Numbered from the stretch's first letter, positions 1 through 6,619 are shown. The stretch: 8,548 nucleotides of DNA from Alphaproteobacteria bacterium (GCA_029266795.1 JAQSWE010000238.1:1-8548); one strand, 5' to 3'. Numbers and translations are program-made. The notes: generated by a model from the sequence alone, not told the origin.

Positions 1-184
1 GCTTCAGCAGGAAGGTGCCGCCCACCTGCTTGCCGGCATTATCGGTCTGGATGAATTTGGCCTTGAGCGTCTTGATGCCGTTCAAATAGGCTTGCACGGC
101 CGCAACCTCCGGTATTTCCTGTTGCGCCGAGGCGGAAACAGGGGCGAGGAGGAGGGCAAGCAGGATTGCTGCAATAAAACGCAT
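1..184 (-). CDS. lolA: Outer-membrane lipoprotein carrier protein LolA, N-terminal part (cut by window edge)
   Basis: This is the first 61 codons of a LolA-family periplasmic chaperone, which takes lipoproteins released by LolCDE at the inner membrane and passes them to the outer-membrane receptor. The start at 184 opens a clear Sec signal peptide: MRF, a hydrophobic run rich in Ala and Leu, and a likely AxA cleavage site after residue 20 (S-A-S-A before QQ). The mature N-terminus fits the LolA opening: a helix with YLNGIKTLKAKFIQTD, then GKQVGGTFLLK, matching the family pattern of a 'tl.a.F.Q' helix followed by a 'G.f.l..P' strand. The rest of the gene (about 130-150 residues) lies beyond the left edge. 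It begins 45 nt after the exported 272-aa protein and is third in the ftsK cluster; ftsK-lolA proximity is common in alphaproteobacteria. The RBS is weak. Family assignment is fairly secure despite truncation. Confidence 0.8.
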   Translation of the reverse strand, partial: MRFIAAILLALLLAPVSASAQQEIPEVAAVQAYLNGIKTLKAKFIQTDNAGKQVGGTFLLK

Positions 185-229
185 AGGTCACCGTGATTGG
201 TTCGAGTTATACCGTGGCTGACACGCAGC

Positions 230-1048
230 TTAGGGGTTGTACCCTGCGATCTGCATCATGAATTTGTCCAGCGTCGCATGCACTTTGTCGAGGCTTTTCG
301 GCTTCTTGCCGCTGGAAGACAGGGACACCTGCACCGGGAAGTGGCGCAGCATCGTCGTGCCGACCGCGCCGCGCTGGACGTGTTTCTGGTATTCCGATTC
401 AAATTCGGCGCTGTAGCCGATCGAAATGCCGGTGTCGGTACGGGTCGCCTTGTCGTCGAAGATATACTGGTCGGGCGCGCCCATCAGCAGTTTCGTCGCG
501 TAATTGTCGCTGACTTTCATGCTCTGGCTGCCGCCCAGTTTCTTGTACTGGTTGCCGAGGCTTTTTTTCATGTCGTCGCGGAAAGTAGGTTCGCGCATGT
601 CTAGATATTCGGGCAGCGCGATCGGTGCGCGGCCAAGCTTCGGCGCCAGCCAGCTGATCGTGCCTTGATAATTGAGCGAGGTGTCGGGCGGCTCCAGCCC
701 GGGCATTGTCTGTGCGGCGAGGCGCGGGCCTTGCGTGAATTTTTCCAGCTCGTCGCAATCGGCGAACATGGCGACCAGCTGGCCGCCGTCCGACGAATGG
801 CCTAGTTTGCGCATATGCTTGATCATCGCGCCTTCGAGGTATTGCGATTCATCGAGGAAGCACATGCCGAGCGGCGCTTCCAGCGTCACACGGTGCTGAC
901 CGAAAGGCATCACGACCGTGCGGCGCATTTCCCACATCGGGTTCGGCTCGCGCGCCTGCGCGGAGATGCCGGAGACCATCGCGGCGGCCAGCACGATGCC
1001 AAGGACCGTCGTTTTCGCGGTGAGAAATTTTTTCATGGAATGCTTCAT
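230..1048 (-). CDS. Exported protein of unknown function between ftsK and lolA
   Basis: I do not recognise this 272-residue protein. It begins with a Sec signal peptide: basic KK at residues 6-7, a hydrophobic segment at about 13-28, and an AxA cleavage site (A30-Q-A32), giving a mature periplasmic protein of about 240 residues with no further membrane segment and no lipobox. Only two cysteines are evident, C63 in APLGMCFLDES and C98 in MFADCDE; in the oxidising periplasm they could form a disulfide. Soluble alternating segments follow, with no catalytic motif I can name. The start at 1048 lies 14 nt after the ftsK stop, with a weak GGGAT upstream; an in-frame ATG four codons later would also leave the signal peptide intact. 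Close spacing with ftsK and lolA suggests co-transcription and perhaps an envelope role, but that is inference only. Confidence 0.75.
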   Translation of the reverse strand: MKHSMKKFLTAKTTVLGIVLAAAMVSGISAQAREPNPMWEMRRTVVMPFGQHRVTLEAPLGMCFLDESQYLEGAMIKHMRKLGHSSDGGQLVAMFADCDELEKFTQGPRLAAQTMPGLEPPDTSLNYQGTISWLAPKLGRAPIALPEYLDMREPTFRDDMKKSLGNQYKKLGGSQSMKVSDNYATKLLMGAPDQYIFDDKATRTDTGISIGYSAEFESEYQKHVQRGAVGTTMLRHFPVQVSLSSSGKKPKSLDKVHATLDKFMMQIAGYNP

Positions 1049-1062
1049 TGTTTTATATCCCG

Positions 1063-3471
1063 TTATGTACCGTAATGGTCGCCGCCCAGTATCTCGCGCT
1101 TGCCGACATGGTTGGCGGCGGTGATAAGACCTTCTTTTTCCATGCGCTCGACGATGCGGGCGGCACGGTTGTAGCCGATCTGCAGATGGCGCTGGATGAA
1201 GCTGGTGGAAACCTTGCGCTCCCGGATGACAATCGCGACTGCCTGATCGTATAGGTCGTCGCCGCTGCCCTCGCCGGAGCCAGCTTCACCGAAGCCGCCT
1301 TCCTCCTCCTCGCCGTCCGTCACCCCATCAATGTAATTCGGAACGCCTTGGCTGCGCAAGAAGGACACGATTTTCTCGACCTCGTCGTCGGCCACAAACG
1401 GCCCATGGACTCTGGTAATACGGCCGCCCGCCGCCATATAGAGCATATCGCCCTGTCCGAGCAGCTGTTCGGCGCCGCCTTCCCCTAATATCGTCCGGCT
1501 GTCGATCTTGGACGTGACCTGGAAGCTGATCCGGGTCGGGAAGTTTGCCTTAATCACGCCGGTGATGACGTCGACTGAAGGGCGCTGGGTCGCCATGATC
1601 AGGTGGATGCCGGCGGCACGCGCCATCTGGGCGAGGCGCTGGATCGCGTTTTCGACTTCCTTGCCGGCGACCAGCATCAGGTCAGCGAATTCATCGACGA
1701 TGATGACGATAAAGGGCAGGTCGTTCAGCGGTATCGGCTGCTCCTCATACACAGGCTTGCCGGTATCGGAATCGAAACCGGTCTGGATCTTGTGCATCAG
1801 CACTTCGCCGGTATTGCGGGCAGCGCGGATGCGTTCGTTAAAGCCGTCGATATTGCGCACGCCCAGTTTCGACATGGCGCGGTAACGGTCTTCCATCTCC
1901 CGCACGGCCCATTTCAGGGCAGTCACGGCCTTGTGCGCCTCGGTCACGACGGGCGTCAGCAGATGCGGGATATCGTCATAGACCGACAATTCCAGCATCT
2001 TGGGGTCTATCATGATGAAGCGGCACTGTTCCGGCGACAGGCGGTAGAGCAGCGACAGGATCATCGTGTTGACGGCAACGGATTTACCGGAGCCGGTGGT
2101 GCCGGCCACGAGCAGGTGCGGCATGCGCGTCAGGTCGGCGATGATGGGTTCGCCCGCGATGTTCTTGCCCAGCACCAGCGGCAGTTTTGCCGTGTGTTTT
2201 TCGGACTCGCGCGTCGCCAGCAATTCTTTCAGGAAGACCATTTCACGCTTCGCATTCGGCAATTCGATGCCGATCGCGTTCTTGCCGGGGACGACCGCGA
2301 CACGCACGGCGACCGAGCTCATGGAACGCGCGATATCGTCGGAGAGGCCGATCACGCGGCTCGTCTTGGTGCCGGGCGCGGGCTCCATTTCGTACAGGGT
2401 CACGATGGGGCCGGGGCTGACTTTCAGGATGTCGCCCTGCACGCCGAAATCGGCCAGCGTGGTTTGCAGCATCTCGGCGTTTTTCTGCAGCGCGGGTTCG
2501 TCCAGTTTCGTGACCGACTGCGCGCGGTCGAGCAGCAGGTCCAGCGAGGGCAGCTGCCATTCATCGTCCGAGGTGCGCAGGTTGAGCTTTTTCTGCTTTT
2601 CTTCCTTCGCAGGTTTTGCGGGCTTGTCGCTGCGGATCGACAGAATGGGCTTGCGCTTGGCGGTCAGTGTTTCGTCGGGCGCAGCTGTTTCAGTTTCTTC
2701 ATCGTCGCCACCCGCTTCTTCCTTGATGCGGATACGGCGCGGTTTTGCGGGCGCGTCGTTGGTATAGGTCGTATGCCATTTGCGGAAGGCAGTGAAGGCA
2801 GCGCCGGTGCGTTCCGCCACATTTGCCGTCACGTCGCGCGTGGTGCCAAGGCCCGCCATCCATTCGCCGAGGCCGATGCCAAGGGCAAGGATATAGGTCA
2901 CCGCGCACATCACGCCCGCCGACAAGGCCACGAACAGGAATGCCATGGTGCCGAGCCAGCCCTGCAGGTTGTTGCCAACGGCGTTGTAAATCAGCGCGCC
3001 AGCGGAGCCGCCAAGGTATGAGCCCGCGCCGAACATGTCGAAGGATGGCAGGCGCGCAAAGGCAATCGCGCCGAGGAGGACGGAGAAAACCAGCATCGGC
3101 ACGCGCGCGCTCAAGTTAGGCATCGGCTTGCGCTTCACGATGCGCCAGCCCCAGACCATGAAGGCCGCGCCAATCAGCAGTGCCGCAGCACCAAGGGTCT
3201 GCAGCAGCAGGTCGGCGGTGTAGGCGCCGCTTTTGCCAAGGAAGTTCTGCACCACCGTATTCGTGCCGGCTGTGTTGAGCGAGGGGTCTTTCGGATCATA
3301 GGTGAACAGTGCTGCGAACATGCAGAGGCCTGCGCCCGCAAAACCAACACCGCCCAGATCGGTCAGGCGGTGTGCGAGAAAACTTTGCATGCTGGCCGGC
3401 AGAAGCGGTGTTTTGCCGCCGCGTGACTTGACGGAAACCTTGCGCTGCGGCGCGCGCGAAAAAATACCCAT
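1063..3471 (-). CDS. ftsK: DNA translocase FtsK
   Basis: An 802-residue FtsK/SpoIIIE-family ATPase. FtsK sits at the division septum, pumps double-stranded DNA towards dif, and activates XerCD recombination to resolve chromosome dimers. The N-terminal region holds about four membrane segments (roughly residues 38-57, 85-107, 122-140 and 168-200). A short charged linker follows (about 240-300, rich in Lys, Glu and Pro), much shorter than in E. coli FtsK. The motor shows Walker A GTTGSGKS at 457-464, MIDPKMLELSVYDDIPHL at about 487-504, and Walker B IVIIVDEFADL with D593-E594, then MATQRPSVDVITG. A Gly/Glu-rich hinge (about 716-738) leads to the winged-helix gamma domain (about 740-797, STSFIQRHLQIGYNRAARI), which in this family reads KOPS-like polarity sequences. 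The ATG at 3471 has a G-run just upstream. All domains look intact. It appears to lead a cluster with the exported protein and lolA. Confidence 0.97.
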   Translation of the reverse strand: MGIFSRAPQRKVSVKSRGGKTPLLPASMQSFLAHRLTDLGGVGFAGAGLCMFAALFTYDPKDPSLNTAGTNTVVQNFLGKSGAYTADLLLQTLGAAALLIGAAFMVWGWRIVKRKPMPNLSARVPMLVFSVLLGAIAFARLPSFDMFGAGSYLGGSAGALIYNAVGNNLQGWLGTMAFLFVALSAGVMCAVTYILALGIGLGEWMAGLGTTRDVTANVAERTGAAFTAFRKWHTTYTNDAPAKPRRIRIKEEAGGDDEETETAAPDETLTAKRKPILSIRSDKPAKPAKEEKQKKLNLRTSDDEWQLPSLDLLLDRAQSVTKLDEPALQKNAEMLQTTLADFGVQGDILKVSPGPIVTLYEMEPAPGTKTSRVIGLSDDIARSMSSVAVRVAVVPGKNAIGIELPNAKREMVFLKELLATRESEKHTAKLPLVLGKNIAGEPIIADLTRMPHLLVAGTTGSGKSVAVNTMILSLLYRLSPEQCRFIMIDPKMLELSVYDDIPHLLTPVVTEAHKAVTALKWAVREMEDRYRAMSKLGVRNIDGFNERIRAARNTGEVLMHKIQTGFDSDTGKPVYEEQPIPLNDLPFIVIIVDEFADLMLVAGKEVENAIQRLAQMARAAGIHLIMATQRPSVDVITGVIKANFPTRISFQVTSKIDSRTILGEGGAEQLLGQGDMLYMAAGGRITRVHGPFVADDEVEKIVSFLRSQGVPNYIDGVTDGEEEEGGFGEAGSGEGSGDDLYDQAVAIVIRERKVSTSFIQRHLQIGYNRAARIVERMEKEGLITAANHVGKREILGGDHYGT

Positions 3472-3561
3472 AAACCCCCCGGTTTGGATGGAAGCAGCTA
3501 AACTCTAAAACCCGCCCCAAGTGTAGCAGAGGTGCGAGTCGTCGCGCTATATCTAGTCAGG

Positions 3562-3592
3562 AAAAATTAAGCTGAAGAAGTGTTACTTCTTC
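3562..3592 (-). terminator. Possible intrinsic terminator straddling the stop codon of the 63-aa gene
   Basis: On the minus strand a perfect 8-bp inverted repeat (GAAGAAGT, loop AAC, ACTTCTTC; 3574-3592) contains the TAA stop of the small upstream gene. After seven more bases comes a T-run (complement of 3562-3566). The stem is AT-rich and the T-run is displaced, so termination may be inefficient. It would partly insulate ftsK from upstream transcription. The left arm also encodes the Lys-Lys-Lys tail, so the repeat could be partly a by-product of coding sequence. Confidence 0.4.
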
Positions 3593-3774
3593 TTCTCTTC
3601 GCCAAGGTCTAGCACCCCGTTGGGGTCTTTCTCAACCAGATCAGCGACTTGATCGTAAACAGATGCGTTGTCGTTCATCTGTTCGCGCAGCGGCTCGTTC
3701 TGCGCGCCCACATTGCGGAAGAAAGTCGCGGCATCGCGCAAAAGTTTCGAGGCAAGCTGGGCGTAAGTGGCCAT
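3583..3774 (-). CDS. Small conserved protein of unknown function (63 aa)
   Basis: A 63-residue soluble, mostly helical protein starting MATYAQLASKLLRDAATFF, with a central NEPLREQMNDNASVYDQVA and a charged tail ending EEKKK. It has no signal peptide, membrane segment or cysteine. From memory it resembles short uncharacterised proteins in other alphaproteobacteria with the same 'LLR.AA.FF' and 'QN.PLR.QM..NA.V..QVADLV' pattern; I know no function. The reading frame extends upstream to 3840, but I chose the internal ATG at 3774: AAGGA sits 9 nt before it, the homologous-looking part begins there, and the longer version would run through the terminator at 3810-3836. It lies alone between two terminator-like hairpins, after pheA and before ftsK. 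Confidence 0.75.
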   Translation of the reverse strand: MATYAQLASKLLRDAATFFRNVGAQNEPLREQMNDNASVYDQVADLVEKDPNGVLDLGEEKKK

Positions 3775-3783
3775 CTGGGCAAT

Positions 3784-3788
3784 TCCTT
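3784..3788 (-). promoter_or_regulatory. Ribosome binding site of the 63-aa gene
   Basis: AAGGA on the minus strand, 9 nt upstream of the ATG at 3774. It decides the start in favour of the 63-residue form over the 85-residue extension from 3840. Confidence 0.6.
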
Positions 3789-3809
3789 GATAAGGACGAA
3801 CAAGCACGC

Positions 3810-3836
3810 AAAAAATAGCATGGCTTCCGCGCCATG
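3810..3836 (-). terminator. Intrinsic terminator after pheA
   Basis: On the minus strand, a 6-bp stem CATGGC/GCCATG with a GCGGAA loop (3819-3836) is followed by C and then TATTTTTT (3810-3817). It stands 32 nt beyond the pheA stop at 3869 and fits a Rho-independent terminator closing the kdsB-to-pheA cluster. The stem is short but the T-tract is well placed. Confidence 0.55.
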
Positions 3837-3868
3837 GCACGGAAAAACTGGGGCAGTTTTATGTCAAT

Positions 3869-4592
3869 TTACTTGCGGCGGAAGGTATGGGCAGGATAGG
3901 TCCCCAGCATCCGGATATCGGCGGCATAGAAGCGCAGCTCGTCGATCGCATACTGGAACGACACATCTTCCGGATGCCCTTCGAATTCACAATAGAAGGT
4001 GGCGGAATGGAATTTGTTTCCCTCCAGATAGCTTTCCAGCTTCAGGATGTTGATGCCATTGGTGGCGAAACCGCCGAGCGCCTTGTAAAGCGCGATCCTC
4101 GATATTCTTTTGCAAGATTTTGAGGCCGTAGAGCTCGGCGGCGAGTGCCGATGCAATCGCGCCATGTGCCTTGTCGTTCATCTCCGCCACTTTCAGCGCG
4201 GATCCGGCGGTGTCTTCGAATACGACCGGTTTCAATCCCAGCTCCGCGATGATCTTGCGGCATTGGGGCAGGGCGTGGATGTGGGAATAGACAGTTTTGA
4301 TGTCTGACACTTTCGCGCCCTCGACGCCCAGCAGGCAGTGATGCACCGGGATGAAATATTCGGCGACAATCGACAGCGGCGATTTCGGCAGCAGATGATG
4401 GATGTCGGCGACGCGGCCCGCGATGGAGTTATCAATCGGGATCATCGCGTATTTCGCGCGGCCTGTTTCGGCGGCCTTAAATGCCTCGGCGAAAGTGGGG
4501 CAGGGCAGCGGTTCCAGCTTGGGGAAGGCGGCAAGGCAGGCCATGTGCGAATAGGCCCCTGCGCGGCCCTGGAACGATATTTTGTCTGTCAT
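3869..4592 (-). pseudogene. pheA: Prephenate dehydratase PheA, broken by an internal deletion and frameshift
   Basis: Prephenate dehydratase converts prephenate to phenylpyruvate in phenylalanine synthesis. The first frame (start 4592) gives a good catalytic-domain N-terminus: ISFQGRAGAYSH at 5-16, IPIDNSIAGRVADIHHLLP at 51-69 (D54 where ENS is commonest), and EDTAGSA at 126-132, through YGLKILQKNIED at 155-166. There it should continue for about 38-40 residues, including the catalytic TRF motif and the first ACT strand. Instead the match resumes at once in another frame with ALYKALGGFATNGIN and KLESY, running through EGHPED to the natural C-terminus LGTYPAHTFRRK at 3869. The junction is at about 4091-4097. 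The two pieces sum to about 240 residues against about 280 usual for the family. The first frame, read on, adds about 35 unrelated residues and stops at 3987. The start lies 18 nt after the upstream gene, with a weak RBS. It could be a real lesion or an assembly error. Confidence 0.88.
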
Positions 4593-4610
4593 GATTTTTT
4601 ATTTCTTTGG

Positions 4611-5393
4611 TTAAGGCGCGGGATTGTCGAACCACCGCTTTTTCAGGCCATTCTGCCCCAGATTTTCGCCGCCCGCAATCTCGACGGTCATCATGCCATG
4701 CCGTGCGTCCTGCGCGCCATGCATGTTGTAATATCCGACGCGCGCACCCTTGCCGCTTTCCACCAGCGGCAGCGCGATCTTGGCGACAGCCTTCCAGAAA
4801 TCGCGTTTTTCTTCTTGGCTCGCGTTCAGGATAAAATCGGGGAAGGATTTATAGTTCGGGTTCACAATGGCGACGTGTTCCTGCGCTTCCTTGGCATTGG
4901 CGGGGAGATGCAGCGATTTCATGCCATGGCCGATATCTGTGCCCAGCACATCCAGCTTGTTGTCGGCGAACAGCTGCGCGATGCCGTGCTTGGGATGCGG
5001 GTGGAAACTCCGCGCCGCACCGATAAATTCATGATCCTTGGTGAAGCCGTCCGTCAGCACATGGATGTGCACTTCCTGCACTTGCGAATTCGTGTCGTTG
5101 CCGCCCATATCGGCGGCCTTGGAAAAATTGGTCAGCCACTGGTGGTTGGCGGGATCGACGCGGGTCTTGTAAAGCTCGGCGAAGGCGTCGGAAATATCAT
5201 CCCATGCCTTGTCATCCGCCTTCGATTTCAGGAAGTCGAGCCCGTCGGCATGGCGCAATCCGCTGACCGCGATGATAAAGCTGGCCTGTGCAATCGGCTT
5301 GCCCTCCGCCGCCTGCCCGTGCAGCACGGTGCGGGTGGTCGCGGTTTGCGCGAAGGCCTTGAGCGCGTTTGTTTGGTCAAACCAGTCGGACAC
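4611..5393 (-). CDS. Protein of unknown function, possibly a degenerate tandem HIT-like protein
   Basis: I do not recognise this 260-residue protein. It has no signal peptide or clear membrane segment and is rich in His. Notable pieces are QVQEVHIHVLTDG (about residues 104-116), SFHPHPKH (about 129-136), GTDIGHGMKSLH (about 151-162) and HGMMTVEIAGGENLGQ (about 232-247). Two stretches (about 38-117 and 172-242) each run strand, helix rich in D/E/K/F/W, then a strand ending near a glycine, which recalls the HIT fold; the first ends E-V-H-I-H rather than the H-x-H-x-H triad and the second lacks it. This is speculative. I chose the GTG at 5393 because AAGGGG lies 10 nt upstream; the frame can be extended to a TTG at 5435, but that would overlap the promoter-like TATAAT. 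It ends 18 nt before pheA, suggesting co-transcription. Confidence 0.7.
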   Translation of the reverse strand: MSDWFDQTNALKAFAQTATTRTVLHGQAAEGKPIAQASFIIAVSGLRHADGLDFLKSKADDKAWDDISDAFAELYKTRVDPANHQWLTNFSKAADMGGNDTNSQVQEVHIHVLTDGFTKDHEFIGAARSFHPHPKHGIAQLFADNKLDVLGTDIGHGMKSLHLPANAKEAQEHVAIVNPNYKSFPDFILNASQEEKRDFWKAVAKIALPLVESGKGARVGYYNMHGAQDARHGMMTVEIAGGENLGQNGLKKRWFDNPAP

Positions 5394-5403
5394 GGATGGA
5401 TTA

Positions 5404-5409
5404 CCCCTT
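5404..5409 (-). promoter_or_regulatory. Ribosome binding site of the 260-aa gene
   Basis: AAGGGG on the minus strand, 10 nt before the GTG at 5393. It favours this GTG over the upstream TTG at 5435, which has no comparable site. Confidence 0.45.
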
Positions 5410-5414
5410 GGGAC

Positions 5415-5443
5415 ATTATAATTACATAACACCAAGGCTTGGT
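5415..5443 (-). promoter_or_regulatory. Possible promoter with overlapping inverted repeat upstream of the 260-aa gene
   Basis: On the minus strand, a perfect TATAAT (5415-5420) lies in the 73-nt gap between the tfoX-like gene and the 260-aa gene. Transcription would start near 5408, giving a very short leader before the GTG at 5393. The best upstream hexamer, TTACCA, is 4 of 6 and 19 nt away, so the -35 is weak. A 13-bp odd palindrome, ACCAAG-G-CTTGGT (5431-5443 on the plus strand), overlaps that -35 zone. With a one-base centre it cannot form a hairpin loop, so a DNA operator is the more natural reading. It may be chance. Confidence 0.3.
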
Positions 5444-5466
5444 AAACGGAAATGCTCCGAAACGGC

Positions 5467-5826
5467 TTAGTGTTTTGTTTTTACTGGTTTTTTCTTCGGC
5501 TTGGACTTGGCCACCATCGCAGCAGCACAGGCGGCCTTGGTCCATTCCAGCAGGGTATCCTCGTCATCCAGCGCAAGGGCAGGGACTGCCCAATAGGATA
5601 ACGTCACCGTCTTGTTTTTCGCTTCATACCGAAACGGCTCTGACGCGGCGGCCTCGTAATCGGGGCGGTTGCTGGCGGCAGTCTTATAATACAGCACATC
5701 CTCGATGATGATGCCGAACATCAGCCCGCCGCGAAACAACCCGAAGCCGCCGAACATCCGCTTGGCCGAGATGCCGGGCAGCGGGGCGAGCTGGTCGAGA
5801 ATATAATCGCAATATTCGCGGGACAT
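5467..5826 (-). CDS. TfoX/Sxy N-terminal-domain protein
   Basis: A 119-residue protein matching the TfoX N-terminal domain. It shows the family's RMFGGFGLFRGGLMFGIIIED (23-43), followed by LYYK (45-48), the F-R-Y strand (65-67), LSYWAVP (76-82) and the closing helix with LLEWTKAACAAA (92-103). The C-terminal TfoX domain is absent, as in many stand-alone proteins of this family, and the tail (107-118) is a run of Lys and Pro. In Haemophilus and E. coli, full-length Sxy/TfoX regulates competence with CRP; single-domain forms are mostly uncharacterised, so a competence role should not be assumed. Its ATG overlaps the kdsB stop by one base (TAATG), implying translational coupling. The basic tail might contact nucleic acid, which is inference. 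Confidence 0.88.
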   Translation of the reverse strand: MSREYCDYILDQLAPLPGISAKRMFGGFGLFRGGLMFGIIIEDVLYYKTAASNRPDYEAAASEPFRYEAKNKTVTLSYWAVPALALDDEDTLLEWTKAACAAAMVAKSKPKKKPVKTKH

Positions 5827-6605
5827 TATTTATTCAAAATCTCGCGCGCGATTTCGAGGTCTTCCGGCGTATCGACCCCGAGCGGCACGGTATCGACGAC
5901 CGCGATATCGATGCGCATGCCAAGGCTGAGTGCGCGCAGCTGTTCCAGCCGCTCGCGCTTTTCAAGCGATGACGGCGGCGAAGCGACGAAGGCCTCTAGT
6001 GCGGCGCGTTTATACGTGTAGAGCCCGATATGGTGCAGCAGCGGCCCGTCGCCCGATGGCGCGGTCGTGCGCGAGAAATAAAGCGCGCGGCCCTGTTTTC
6101 CCCCCTTCGCGAAATCAATCTCCGCGATCGCCTTCACGACGTTCGGGTTGGTTTTTTCGGATTCTTTCGTGATGATGCAGCCCAAGGTGCCGATATCGGT
6201 TTCGGGATTTTGGAGCAGGTCAAAGGCGGTTTTAATGAGCCCGGCATCCAGCGTCGGCAGGTCGCCCTGCACGTTGATGATGGCGTCATGCTTCCCCTGC
6301 GGGTCGATGGTTTTGAGCGCGGCGAGGATGCGGTCGGAGCCGGAGGGCAGGGCAGGATCGGTCAGCACCGCTTCTCCGCCCGCCTTTTCAACGGCGGCTT
6401 TGATCTCGGCTTCGGCACAAGCGACTACGACGCGGCCCAGCTTCGACTCTTCCGCGCGGCGCAACACCTGCACGATCATCGGCAGGCCTTGAATATCCGC
6501 CAGCGGCTTGTTCGGCAGGCGCGTCGATGCCATGCGGGCCGGTATCATGATGATCGGCGACTGGGGCAGCGAGTGCGCTGCGGGGGATTTCTGCGGCTGG
6601 GCCAT
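5826..6605 (-). CDS. kdsB: 3-deoxy-manno-octulosonate cytidylyltransferase (CMP-Kdo synthetase)
   Basis: A 259-residue KdsB, which joins CTP and Kdo to make CMP-Kdo in the cytoplasm, the activated sugar that KdtA/WaaA adds to lipid A. Family motifs appear in order: nucleotide-binding IPARMASTRLPNKPL (21-35), LPSGSDRI (86-93), NVQGDLPTLD with the metal-binding Asp (111-120), ALYFSRTTAP (174-183), HHIGLYTYKRAALEAF (191-206), LEQLRAL (220-226) and the C-terminal GVDTPEDLE (243-251). Length is near the usual 245-255. The ATG at 6605 was chosen because AAGGAG lies 8 nt upstream; the open frame continues to 6692, but those residues look non-coding. Residues 2-15 form a Pro/Gln/Ser-rich lead-in before the first strand. 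It is the first gene of the minus-strand cluster and is divergent from kup. Nothing looks broken. Confidence 0.95.
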   Translation of the reverse strand: MAQPQKSPAAHSLPQSPIIMIPARMASTRLPNKPLADIQGLPMIVQVLRRAEESKLGRVVVACAEAEIKAAVEKAGGEAVLTDPALPSGSDRILAALKTIDPQGKHDAIINVQGDLPTLDAGLIKTAFDLLQNPETDIGTLGCIITKESEKTNPNVVKAIAEIDFAKGGKQGRALYFSRTTAPSGDGPLLHHIGLYTYKRAALEAFVASPPSSLEKRERLEQLRALSLGMRIDIAVVDTVPLGVDTPEDLEIAREILNK

Positions 6606-6613
6606 AACGGATG

Positions 6614-6619
6614 CTCCTT
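6614..6619 (-). promoter_or_regulatory. kdsB: Ribosome binding site of kdsB
   Basis: AAGGAG on the minus strand, 8 nt before the ATG at 6605. It is the strongest Shine-Dalgarno sequence in the window and fixes the kdsB start. Confidence 0.7.

Noticed and set aside
1603..3021. Plus-strand open frame of 472 codons opposite ftsK
   Set aside because: It is fully antisense to a certain ftsK. The translation is rich in His, Gln, Arg and Gly with no recognisable domain, typical of an antisense shadow in GC-rich DNA.
3775..3840. N-terminal extension of the 63-aa protein to 85 residues
   Set aside because: The extension overlaps the hairpin and T-tract at 3810-3836, lacks an RBS and has no conserved look. 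The ATG at 3774 has AAGGA at 9 nt.
4050..4165. A natural two-gene split of pheA (separate dehydratase and ACT proteins)
   Set aside because: The catalytic part stops short of its TRF motif and the second frame has no plausible start or RBS of its own. A deletion with frameshift explains both facts better.
4338..5429. Plus-strand open frame of 363 codons opposite pheA and the 260-aa gene
   Set aside because: It crosses two minus-strand genes and their spacer and shows no family motif. The minus-strand frames have RBS, spacing and (for pheA) homology support.
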